From the NCBI GenBank assembly GCA_900764215.1, contig CAAFNI010000310.1:1-5090 (forward strand): a DNA stretch of 5,090 bases. The letters run 5' to 3'. Made by a program: the position numbers and the translations under genes. Under the pieces are notes generated by a model. The model was not told where the DNA came from. It was given only the letters and a program-made list of their open reading frames with translations, and did no database searches. Below, one piece after another: positions 1-5,090 of this stretch. The stretch is from an uncultured Sutterella sp. (lineage in GTDB: Bacteria > Pseudomonadota > Gammaproteobacteria > Burkholderiales > Burkholderiaceae_F). Each line of letters begins with the position of its first letter. Within the stretch, counting starts at the first letter, position 1.

Positions 1-7
1 ACTTATG

Positions 8-36
8 ATTGTACAATATTTCTGATAGTTTTGCAA
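8..36 (-). promoter_or_regulatory. Putative sigma-70 promoter directed leftward out of the window
   Basis: Read on the minus strand, TTGCAA (31-36) and TACAAT (8-13) are separated by exactly 17 bases. They match the -35 and -10 consensus at 4/6 and 5/6 positions. The site lies directly beyond the terminator at 39-83, where a promoter for the next minus-strand gene outside the window would be expected. The -10 element sits in a perfect 10-bp palindrome, ATTGTACAAT (8-17), which could also serve as an operator half. Chance matches are more likely in this A/T-rich patch, so the call is moderate. Confidence 0.4.
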
Positions 37-38
37 GT

Positions 39-83
39 AAAAAAAATAGAGCAGATGCCTTGTGAGTAAAGCATCTGCTCTAT
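39..83 (-). terminator. Rho-independent terminator of the minus-strand genes
   Basis: A perfect 13-bp inverted repeat (46-58 with 71-83, ATAGAGCAGATGC and its complement) encloses a 12-base loop. On the minus strand the stem is followed at once by eight Ts (A39-A46 on the plus strand; the innermost one is shared with the stem). On the plus strand no T-run follows, so termination is minus-strand only. It begins 38 bases after the stop codon of the 122-430 gene and supports that gene being real and transcribed leftward. Confidence 0.88.
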
Positions 84-121
84 CAAAAACTTTGGACAAC
101 TGAGTGTGCGCGAAGCTCGTG

Positions 122-430
122 TTAGCCAGCTAGCGGAAATTTACGCCTGTTTTCGGCCAGCTGGGGCTTTTTCTGGGCAAACCATTCGAGCGCGCGGATG
201 AAGGGGATGCCGTGAACGTCGATGTCATGGGCGGAAATCCACTTGCGAAGATAGTGGACGGCCCAGATGGAGTTCTCGATCCCCCGCTTGGGCGGAAGGT
301 GAAAGCCCGTGAAGGGCGAGGGGCTGGAGGCGCCGGATCGGGCGGCGGATGCGTCGGGCGCAGACGTGCTGAGGCTTGAGGCTGAGAGTGTGATCATGGA
401 GTCGGAGAGGCATGCCGAAAGGGAAGGCAT
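122..430 (-). CDS. Small protein of unknown function, 102 residues
   Basis: I do not recognise this protein. The reading frame ends in TAA at 122-124 and is followed after 38 bases by a strong terminator. Its codons show the high G/C third-position bias of neighbouring genes, which argues for real coding. Residues 1-42 are rich in Ser, Ala and Pro and look disordered. From about residue 43 the sequence becomes ordered and aromatic-rich (IENSIWAVHYLRKW, then HDIDVHGIPFIRALEWF), ending in a basic tail. There is no signal peptide or membrane segment. The start is uncertain: ATG at 428-430 has no clear Shine-Dalgarno and lies in an inverted repeat (410-432), and ATG at 395-397 (residue 12) is an alternative, also without a good site. 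It could be the conserved C-terminal part of a once longer protein. It is transcribed in the same direction as the 533-1069 gene, 102 bases downstream of it. Confidence 0.6.
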   Translation of the reverse strand: MPSLSACLSDSMITLSASSLSTSAPDASAARSGASSPSPFTGFHLPPKRGIENSIWAVHYLRKWISAHDIDVHGIPFIRALEWFAQKKPQLAENRRKFPLAG

Positions 431-432
431 GC
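410..432. repeat. Inverted repeat over the start codon of the 122-430 gene
   Basis: GCATGCC (410-416) and GGCATGC (426-432) are perfect 7-bp complements around a 9-base spacer. In the minus-strand transcript they would form a hairpin whose 5' arm contains the ATG at 428-430. It could mask that start or bind a protein, or it may be chance. It has no U-tract and is not a terminator. Confidence 0.4.
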
Positions 433-451
433 GGCATTTTAAGTGCGCCTG

Positions 452-460
452 ATCATACCA
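452..460 (-). promoter_or_regulatory. Extended -10 element upstream of the 122-430 gene
   Basis: On the minus strand the sequence reads TGGTATGAT: a TGn extension (458-460) directly joined to TATGAT (452-457), 5/6 to consensus. No convincing -35 lies upstream, which is tolerated for extended -10 promoters. A transcript starting about seven bases downstream would have only a ~15-base leader before ATG 430, or ~48 bases before the alternative ATG at 397. This would let the small gene be transcribed separately from the 533-1069 gene. Confidence 0.4.
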
Positions 461-532
461 CGAGCGACGGCGCTTTGATTTCGCTTTTGGAATGCCTTGA
501 AGCCTTTGAAGCGCTCATCGGGACGCCGCAGC

Positions 533-1069
533 TCAGGGGCGCGGCGCGGCGAGGTCGCACCAGCCAGCGTCCTTGGAGAAGTCTCCGGATGCCGCCGTGC
601 CCGGACGAGGATCGCAGGCGGGCGCCGGCGACGCTTGCCCGGTGTCTTTATCCTTGGCCTCCTTCGTGGAGGCGCCGGCCGGGCGCCGCAGGAGAGACTG
701 CTTTTCTCTCGTTGCCCAGCCCGAGCGCTCCCACCAGGGCGAGGCCCGTTCGGCCGCCTCGAGCCTGAGGATTTCCTCCTTGGAGAGGCCTTTGAGCGTG
801 CGGTTCTTGAGGCAGGCCGTCGAATGGGCGCTCTTCATGCGGGCGAGCTCGCCTTCGAGCGCCGACGCGGGCGTGAAGCGCCGGTAGAGGATGTCGGACA
901 GATGGCGGTTGACGAATCCGATGCAGTCGCCGGGCTTCGTCGCGTCGAGCGAGACGATGTAGGCCTTGAGATCCGCGGCGAGCGCCGGATCGTCCGTCGG
1001 CAGGGCCGCGCGGGCGCAGAAGGCGAGGCCCGCGCTCAGCAGCAGGATGATGGAAAGCGGCCTTGGCAT
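533..1069 (-). CDS. Exported protein of unknown family with four cysteines, 178 residues
   Basis: The frame runs from ATG (1067-1069) to TGA (533-535) with strong G/C third-position bias. Residues 1-21 form a typical Sec signal peptide: a basic start (MPRP), a hydrophobic core (LSIILLLSAGLAF), and an ARA motif predicting signal-peptidase I cleavage after Ala21. Cys18 is not in a lipobox (Phe at -1), so lipoprotein processing is unlikely. The exported part (~157 residues) has a helical-looking N-terminal section (about 26-110) with Cys49 and Cys86. A Lys/Ala/Pro-rich linker follows (about 131-160), then a short tail with Cys152 and Cys171. Two disulfides (49-86, 152-171) are plausible but inferred. 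I recognise no domain and assign no function. No clear Shine-Dalgarno precedes the ATG. The signal peptide begins exactly there, which supports this start. The gene is divergent from the ABC importer operon, 206 bp away, and could share its regulation. Confidence 0.75.
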   Translation of the reverse strand: MPRPLSIILLLSAGLAFCARAALPTDDPALAADLKAYIVSLDATKPGDCIGFVNRHLSDILYRRFTPASALEGELARMKSAHSTACLKNRTLKGLSKEEILRLEAAERASPWWERSGWATREKQSLLRRPAGASTKEAKDKDTGQASPAPACDPRPGTAASGDFSKDAGWCDLAAPRP

Positions 1070-1132
1070 CGTAGGGGTTGCGGGCGGCGAAGGATCCGTC
1101 CCGGGAAAAACTGTCGGTGAGGAGTTTCTGGG

Positions 1133-1161
1133 AGGATAGCGTTTTTTGCGGGCCTCGGCAA
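1133..1161 (-). promoter_or_regulatory. Putative sigma-70 promoter of the 533-1069 gene
   Basis: On the minus strand TTGCCG (1156-1161) and TATCCT (1133-1138) are spaced by 17 bases, each matching consensus at 4/6 positions. The spacer includes a run of six As, unusual in this G/C-rich region. Transcription would start near 1126, leaving a leader of about 55 bases before the ATG at 1069. Confidence 0.4.
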
Positions 1162-1238
1162 CGCCGAAAGGTCCGAAGGGCCGCGGCGCCTCGGCCCGGT
1201 CCGCGGCCGCCGTCCGCTTCCTTCCCTTGCGGCGCAGG

Positions 1239-1244
1239 TATACT
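1239..1244 (+). promoter_or_regulatory. Candidate -10 box of the importer operon
   Basis: TATACT (1239-1244) matches the -10 consensus at 5/6 positions and stands out in very G/C-rich surroundings. The -35 position holds only a weak match (around CTTCCT, 1217-1222), so an activator or another sigma factor may be needed if it is used. A start near 1251 would give a leader of about 25 bases before ATG 1276. Confidence 0.33.
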
Positions 1245-1275
1245 GTTCGGAAGTTCGTCGCCTGGAATCCCTTCG

Positions 1276-3534
1276 ATGCCGCTCCCGAAACATGCCCAAA
1301 CGCTCGTCAAGGCCGCGTCCCATGCCGCGGTCCTCGCCTCGGCATGCCTCATGCTGTCGGGGTGCGGCGAGCCCGTCAACAGTCCGAGGGATCTGGCGGA
1401 GTATTCGACCAACACGCTCTTTTCAAGCTTTTCGGGCCGAAGCCCCAAGACGCTCGATCCGCAGGCGTCCTACTCGAGCGACGAGACGCTCTACACCTAT
1501 TCGATCTACGAGCCTCCCTACGGCTACCACTATCTCAAGCGCCCGTACGAGCTTCAAGCGCGTGCGGCGGCCGAGGTCGTCGAGCCCGTTTATGTCGACG
1601 GGGACGGGCGGGTGCTGCCGCCCGACGCGCCGGCGTCCCGCATTGATAGGAGCATCTACCGGATCCCGATCAAAAAGGGCGTGCGCTTTGCGCCGCACCC
1701 GTGCTTTGCAAGGGACGCCTCGGGCGCCTACCTCTACCATGATCTCGACGCGGAGCTTGCCTCGACGATCGCGAACCCGATGGAGCTTCCCGAAAAAGGC
1801 ACGCGCGAGCTTGTGGCCGAGGATTTCGTCTACGGCATCAAGCGCATCGCAAGTCCGAGGGTCGTGAGCCCGGTGCTCGGCGTCTTGGCGGAGCACATGC
1901 CGGGCCTCAAGGCGCTCAACGCGGAGCTCGCCGCGCGCGACAAAGCCCTTCGCGCCCAAGACGGGGAGGAGGCCTGGCTCGATCTGCGGACAAGCCCCCT
2001 TGAAGGCGTGCGCGCGCTCGATTCGCATACGCTCGAAATCACGATCCGCGGAAAGTATCCGCAGTTCGGCAACTGGCTGGCGATGGCCTTCTTCGCGCCT
2101 GTGCCGTGGGAGGCCGAGCGCTTTTATGCCAACGGCGCGCTGGCGCGCAACAACGTGACGCTCGCCTCCTGGCCCGTCGGCACGGGGCCCTACATGCTCG
2201 TCGAATCGCGCCAGAACCGCGAGCACGTCATGAGGCGCAACCCGAACTTTCGCTTCGAGCCCTATCCGTGCGAAGGCGAGCCCTCGGACCGGGCGGCGGG
2301 CCATCTCGAGGACTGCGGCAAGCCCATTCCGTTCATCGACCGCATCGTCATGACGCTCGAGAAGGAGGCCGTACCCACGACCGTCAAGGTGCTTCAGGGC
2401 TACTACGACAGTCCGCAGATCACGCGGCTCGACGTGGGGCAAAGCTATCTCGTGGCCATGGGCGACAGTGCAGACAAGGCCAAGCTCTACGCGGAGCACA
2501 AGCTGCAGCTCCCGACGGCCGTCGAGGCGAACATCTGGTACATGGGCTTCAACTGGCTCGACCCCGTCGTGGGCGGCGGAAAGACGCCCGAAGAGGCGGA
2601 GCGAAACCGCAAGCTGCGCCGGGCGATTTCGATTGCGGTCGACTGGGAGGAGCAGATCGCCATCTTTGAAAAGGGTCAGGGGCGCGCCGCGCACGGACCG
2701 CTCCCGCCGGGCCTCTTCGGGTGGCGCGACGACGGCCCCTCGGCCTTCAATCCCTACGTGTACCGCCGGGACGAAGACGGCCGCATCGTGCGCCGAAGCA
2801 TCGAGGAGGCGAAGGCGCTGATGCGCGAGGCGGGCTACCCCGACGGGCGCGATGCCGCCACGGGGCGGCCGCTCGTGCTCAATTTCGACTGGCAGGGCGC
2901 GGCGCCGGGCTCGAAGCCCTTTCTCGAATGGTTTGCCCGGCAGTTCGCCAAGATCGGCATTCAGCTCGAGATCAGAGCCACCGACTACAACCGCTTCCAG
3001 GACAAGATGATGAAGGGCTCGGCCCAGATCTACTACTGGGGGTGGCTTGCGGACTATCCGGACGCCGAAAACTTCCTCTTTCTGCTCTACGGCCCCAACA
3101 GCAAGGTGGGATCCGTCTCCGGGGGCGAAAATGCGAGCAACTACCGGAGCCCTGAATTCGACCGGCTCTTCGAGGAGATGCGCTATCTCTCGGACGGCCC
3201 GGAAAAGGCGCGCGCCATCGACGCCATGCTCGAGGTGGTCCAGCGGGACGCGCCCTGGAGCTTCGGCTACTATCCGACGTCGGCCGCCGCGCTTCAGCAG
3301 TGGGTCGGCAACGCCAAGCCGACCTCGACCGTGCGCAACAACGTGAAGTACATGAAGATTGACGCTGAGCTGCGCGCACGGAAGATCCGCGAGTGGAGCC
3401 GGCCGGTTCTCTGGCCGCTCGCGCCGGCGGTTCTTCTTCTGCTGGGGCTTGTCCTCGCCGTCAGGCGGCAGGTGCTCCGGCGGCGCGAAGCCCGCGCCTT
3501 CGAGGCGACAATCCGAACGGAGGCCGATGAATGA
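1276..3534 (+). CDS. ABC importer substrate-binding lipoprotein, SBP family 5 (Dpp/Opp type), with C-terminal membrane anchor
   Basis: This 752-residue protein should bind a solute in the periplasm and deliver it to the permeases encoded next. Family-5 features are visible: the SPKTLDP segment and the IYEPPYGYHYLKRPYEL block (about 56-93), the EDFVYGIKR segment, the VGTGPYML signature (301-308), and the NRKLRRAISIAVDW and YYWGWLADYPDAENFLF blocks in the second half. Residues 1-30 are a lipoprotein signal ending in the lipobox LSGC (Cys30). Residues about 711-729 are a hydrophobic helix followed by an Arg-rich tail (730-752), predicted to lie in the cytoplasm. At 752 residues it is far longer than classical DppA/OppA (about 535-545). 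Cys143, Cys332 and Cys347 remain in the mature part; 332/347 could pair. The ATG at 1276 is chosen because the signal peptide begins there; its Shine-Dalgarno is weak (GGAA, 1264-1267). The open frame extends to a TTG at 1078, but that extension is Arg/Pro-rich and not signal-like. Peptides are the family's common ligand, but specificity cannot be read here. Confidence 0.93.
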   Translation: MPLPKHAQTLVKAASHAAVLASACLMLSGCGEPVNSPRDLAEYSTNTLFSSFSGRSPKTLDPQASYSSDETLYTYSIYEPPYGYHYLKRPYELQARAAAEVVEPVYVDGDGRVLPPDAPASRIDRSIYRIPIKKGVRFAPHPCFARDASGAYLYHDLDAELASTIANPMELPEKGTRELVAEDFVYGIKRIASPRVVSPVLGVLAEHMPGLKALNAELAARDKALRAQDGEEAWLDLRTSPLEGVRALDSHTLEITIRGKYPQFGNWLAMAFFAPVPWEAERFYANGALARNNVTLASWPVGTGPYMLVESRQNREHVMRRNPNFRFEPYPCEGEPSDRAAGHLEDCGKPIPFIDRIVMTLEKEAVPTTVKVLQGYYDSPQITRLDVGQSYLVAMGDSADKAKLYAEHKLQLPTAVEANIWYMGFNWLDPVVGGGKTPEEAERNRKLRRAISIAVDWEEQIAIFEKGQGRAAHGPLPPGLFGWRDDGPSAFNPYVYRRDEDGRIVRRSIEEAKALMREAGYPDGRDAATGRPLVLNFDWQGAAPGSKPFLEWFARQFAKIGIQLEIRATDYNRFQDKMMKGSAQIYYWGWLADYPDAENFLFLLYGPNSKVGSVSGGENASNYRSPEFDRLFEEMRYLSDGPEKARAIDAMLEVVQRDAPWSFGYYPTSAAALQQWVGNAKPTSTVRNNVKYMKIDAELRARKIREWSRPVLWPLAPAVLLLLGLVLAVRRQVLRRREARAFEATIRTEADE

Positions 3535-4508
3535 CGGGTTACCTTCTGAGACGCCTCGCCTACGGCGTGCTGATTCTTTTGGGCGTCAATCTCCTCACCT
3601 TCGGGCTCTTCTTCGCGGTCAACACCCCGGACGACATGGCCCGCCTGTCGATCGGCGGCAAGTACGTGACGCCCGAGGCCGTCGAAAGCTGGAAGGCCGC
3701 GCACGGCTACGACCTGCCGCTTCTCTGGAACGACGGCGCCCAAGGGCTCGAAAAGGCGACGAAGACCATTTTCTATACGCGCTCCGTGCCGCTTCTCAAG
3801 GGCGACTTCGGACTCTCCGACGCGGGCCGAAGCATCAATCGGGAGATTGCCGAGCGCGCGGGTCCGAGTCTGGCGCTCGCACTTCCGACCTTCATCCTCG
3901 GGCTGATCGTGGTGGTCACGTTTTCGCTCCTTCTCGTTCTCGTGCGGCGCACGCGCCTTGAGCGGGCGGGACTCGCCTTGAGCGTCGTCATCATGAGCAT
4001 ATCGAGCCTTTTCTACATCATCATCGGCCAATGGCTCTTTGCCAAGACGCTGCGGCTCGTGCCGATTTCGGGCTTCGAGGACGGGTTTGCGATGACGGCC
4101 TTTTTGATCCTGCCCGTGGCGATCGGGATCTTTTCGAGGTTGGGGAGCGACGCGCTTCTCTACCGCGCCATGTTTCTCGAGGAGATCGGCCGGGACTACG
4201 TCCGCACGGCGAGAGCCAAGGGCGCGGGCGAGATGCGCGTGCTCTTCGGGCACGTGCTTCGCAATACGATGCTCCCCATCCTGACGAGCACCGTGGCGGT
4301 GCTGCCGATGCTCTTCATGGGCTCGCTCATCATGGAGAGCTTTTTCGGCATTCCGGGGCTCGGCTCCTACACGATCGATGCGATCAACGCGCAGGACTTT
4401 TCGATCGTGAGGGCCATGGTCTTTCTGGGAACGGCCGCCTATGTGGCGGGCCTCATGCTGACGGACGTCGCGTATGCGGTCGCGGATCCGCGCATCAGGC
4501 TGAAGTGA
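3531..4508 (+). CDS. ABC importer permease, DppB/OppB/YejB type
   Basis: This 325-residue inner-membrane protein is one half of the importer channel. The N-terminus (MTGYLLRRLAYGVLILLGVN) is the standard first helix of the DppB family, about 11-31. A periplasmic stretch follows (about 32-112) ending in the family motif KGDFGLS (90-96). The binding-protein-dependent transport domain then spans about 112-320, with hydrophobic segments near 114-138, 148-170, 187-203, 246-268 and 292-315. The EAA loop that docks on the ATPase is residues 223-245 (YVRTARAKGAG to GHVLRN), with the key Gly231 in place. The C-terminus ADPRIRLK matches the usual DPRxR ending. The start codon overlaps the stop of the binding-protein gene as ATGA (3531-3534), and GGAGG (3519-3523) lies seven bases upstream, indicating translational coupling. 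Length is normal for the family. Assigning it to Dpp, Opp or Yej specifically is not possible from sequence alone. Confidence 0.94.
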   Translation: MTGYLLRRLAYGVLILLGVNLLTFGLFFAVNTPDDMARLSIGGKYVTPEAVESWKAAHGYDLPLLWNDGAQGLEKATKTIFYTRSVPLLKGDFGLSDAGRSINREIAERAGPSLALALPTFILGLIVVVTFSLLLVLVRRTRLERAGLALSVVIMSISSLFYIIIGQWLFAKTLRLVPISGFEDGFAMTAFLILPVAIGIFSRLGSDALLYRAMFLEEIGRDYVRTARAKGAGEMRVLFGHVLRNTMLPILTSTVAVLPMLFMGSLIMESFFGIPGLGSYTIDAINAQDFSIVRAMVFLGTAAYVAGLMLTDVAYAVADPRIRLK

Positions 4509-4513
4509 GGAGG
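4507..4513 (+). promoter_or_regulatory. Strong Shine-Dalgarno overlapping the preceding stop codon
   Basis: GAGGAGG begins inside the TGA stop (4506-4508) of the first permease gene and lies five bases before ATG 4519. It fixes the start of the second permease, which begins in a different frame, and suggests that ribosomes ending the first permease re-initiate here. Confidence 0.75.
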
Positions 4514-4518
4514 CGCGG

Positions 4519-5090
4519 ATGCTGGATGTCAAGCCGGTGATTCTTTATACCGACGTCGTGCTCTGGGCGCTTCTCGCCGTGGTGCTTCTCTATGTATGGC
4601 ACGTGCGCCGCGAGCCCGGGCTCGCCGCCAAGTGGCGCCGGGTGCTCGCGGACCGCACCGCCGTTGCGAGCGGCGCACTCCTTTGCGTCTTCTTTCTCGT
4701 GGCCCTGGCCGACAGCGTGCATTGGCGTGCGGCGCTCCCGGGCGCGGACGCTTCCGGGGCCGTCGTCTACGACACGCGGACGGTGTCGCTGCTCGACGCC
4801 GTCGTCGGAAGCCGGATCGCCGGGCGCGAGCGCAGCTATTCGGCGCCCTTTGCGCTTCGGGAGTTCGACAAGACGACCGTGATCGAGAACGGGGTTCCCG
4901 TGCGCGACTTTCAGCGGCTCGCCGGCGCCGGTGCGGGCTTCACGGAAGATGAGGCCCGCGCGCGGCTCGCCCGGCGCGGCGCCCTGGGGCTCTTCTGCGG
5001 GCTTGCGGCCGCCGGAGGCTTTCTCGCAGCCTGCGGCCTGATCGGCGCACTCGGCCGAAGGAAGGCGCTTCAGACGGCGGACGCAGAGCC
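4519..5090 (+). CDS. Second ABC importer permease (DppC/OppC/YejE type) with extended N-terminus, cut by window end
   Basis: The frame is open from ATG 4519 through the last base (190 full codons), so the gene is truncated by the window. Only the N-terminal extension is visible. A first hydrophobic helix spans about 7-27 and is followed by a basic loop (R30, R31, K38, R40, R41, R46). A second helix spans about 49-66. A probable periplasmic segment of ~85 residues follows (about 67-153), including DTRTVSLLDAVVG and ERSYSAPFALREFDKTTV. A third helix spans about 154-178, then a basic stretch (GRRK, 179-182). The transport domain with its EAA loop has not yet begun, so the identification rests on gene order and on recalled similarity of the YSAPFA-type segment to long DppC-like permeases of Burkholderiales. 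Classical DppC/OppC have one helix before the domain, making two additional helices plus a periplasmic insert unusual. A strong GAGGAGG site five bases upstream sets the start. Confidence 0.8.
   Translation, partial: MLDVKPVILYTDVVLWALLAVVLLYVWHVRREPGLAAKWRRVLADRTAVASGALLCVFFLVALADSVHWRAALPGADASGAVVYDTRTVSLLDAVVGSRIAGRERSYSAPFALREFDKTTVIENGVPVRDFQRLAGAGAGFTEDEARARLARRGALGLFCGLAAAGGFLAACGLIGALGRRKALQTADAE

Larger units (their letters stand above)
1070..1275. other. Divergent intergenic region
   Basis: This 206-bp G/C-rich interval lies between the starts of the minus-strand exported-protein gene and the plus-strand importer operon. It holds a promoter-like pair facing left (1133-1161) and a -10-like box facing right (1239-1244). 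It also has a short inverted repeat GGGCCG/CGGCCC (1178-1183 with 1192-1197), weak evidence in such G/C-rich sequence. No conserved gene or RNA was recognised in it. Confidence 0.6.

Noticed and set aside
46..83. The same hairpin as a plus-strand terminator
   Set aside because: No T-run follows the stem on the plus strand (it reads CAAAAAC), and no plus-strand gene ends just before it in the visible sequence.
495..516. Short near-tandem repeat CCTTGAAG/CCTTTGAAG
   Set aside because: Only two imperfect copies of about nine bases, with no sign of a longer array or of a CRISPR-like spacer pattern.
497..1120. Plus-strand open frame of 207 codons
   Set aside because: It is Arg/Gly-rich, opposite the signal-peptide-bearing minus-strand gene at 533-1069, and has no motif. 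The minus-strand frame has the better codon pattern and a coherent export signal.
1178..1197. Inverted repeat GGGCCG/CGGCCC as a terminator or operator
   Set aside because: A 6-bp G/C stem without a T-run is expected by chance in sequence this G/C-rich.
1078..1275. N-terminal extension of the substrate-binding protein from a TTG at 1078
   Set aside because: The 66 extra residues are Arg/Pro-rich and would bury the lipoprotein signal inside the protein. They also overlap both candidate promoters. ATG 1276 places the signal peptide at the N-terminus.
648..1448. Minus-strand open frame of 266 codons spanning the intergenic region
   Set aside because: It crosses the divergent promoter region and the 5' end of the binding-protein gene, and its product is low-complexity Arg/Gly/Ala. 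It is a shadow frame of 533-1069.
1423..2694. Minus-strand open frame of 423 codons
   Set aside because: It lies entirely antisense to the well-supported binding-protein gene. Its product is Arg/Val/His-rich with no recognisable motif, as expected of the mirror frame of a G/C-rich gene.
3294..4532. Minus-strand open frame of 412 codons
   Set aside because: It is antisense to the end of the binding-protein gene and all of the first permease. The product is dominated by Arg, His, Asp and Glu without hydrophobic core segments or known domains.

Overview
This is a GC-rich stretch with strong G/C bias at third codon positions. It most likely comes from a Gram-negative proteobacterium. A betaproteobacterium of the Burkholderiales is the best guess, because the transporter proteins resemble the long substrate-binding protein and permease set I recall from that order. 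That assignment is from memory and inference; no rRNA or other marker is present.

Layout. The left third (about 1-1069) reads on the minus strand. It holds a 178-residue exported protein of unknown family (533-1069) with a clear signal peptide and four cysteines after it. Next comes a 102-residue protein of unknown function (122-430). The block ends in a strong rho-independent terminator (39-83) with a perfect 13-bp stem and a U-tract in the minus-strand transcript. The first ~120 bases are much richer in A/T than the rest. Just past the terminator is a promoter-like TTGCAA-17-TACAAT pair (8-36) pointing left, out of the window.

A 206-bp divergent intergenic region (1070-1275) separates this block from a plus-strand operon that fills the rest of the window. 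The region has promoter-like elements facing both ways. The operon encodes a peptide/nickel/opine-type ABC importer: a 752-residue substrate-binding lipoprotein of SBP family 5 (1276-3534), a DppB/OppB-type permease of 325 residues (3531-4508), and the first 190 residues of a second permease with a long N-terminal extension (4519 to the window end). The first two genes overlap by ATGA. The third follows after 10 bases, with a Shine-Dalgarno sequence that begins inside the preceding stop codon. The genes are therefore tightly, probably translationally, coupled. The ATPase subunits are not in the window and would be expected downstream.

How it works together. The binding protein should capture a small solute (a peptide or peptide-like compound cannot be confirmed from sequence) in the periplasm and hand it to the two-permease channel. 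The unusual point is that the binding protein appears to be held to the membrane at both ends: an N-terminal lipobox cysteine and a C-terminal transmembrane helix with a basic tail. The second permease carries extra membrane helices and a periplasmic segment before its transport domain. These look like matched, lineage-specific modifications of the Dpp/Opp design. No mobile element, CRISPR array, tRNA or rRNA gene was seen.
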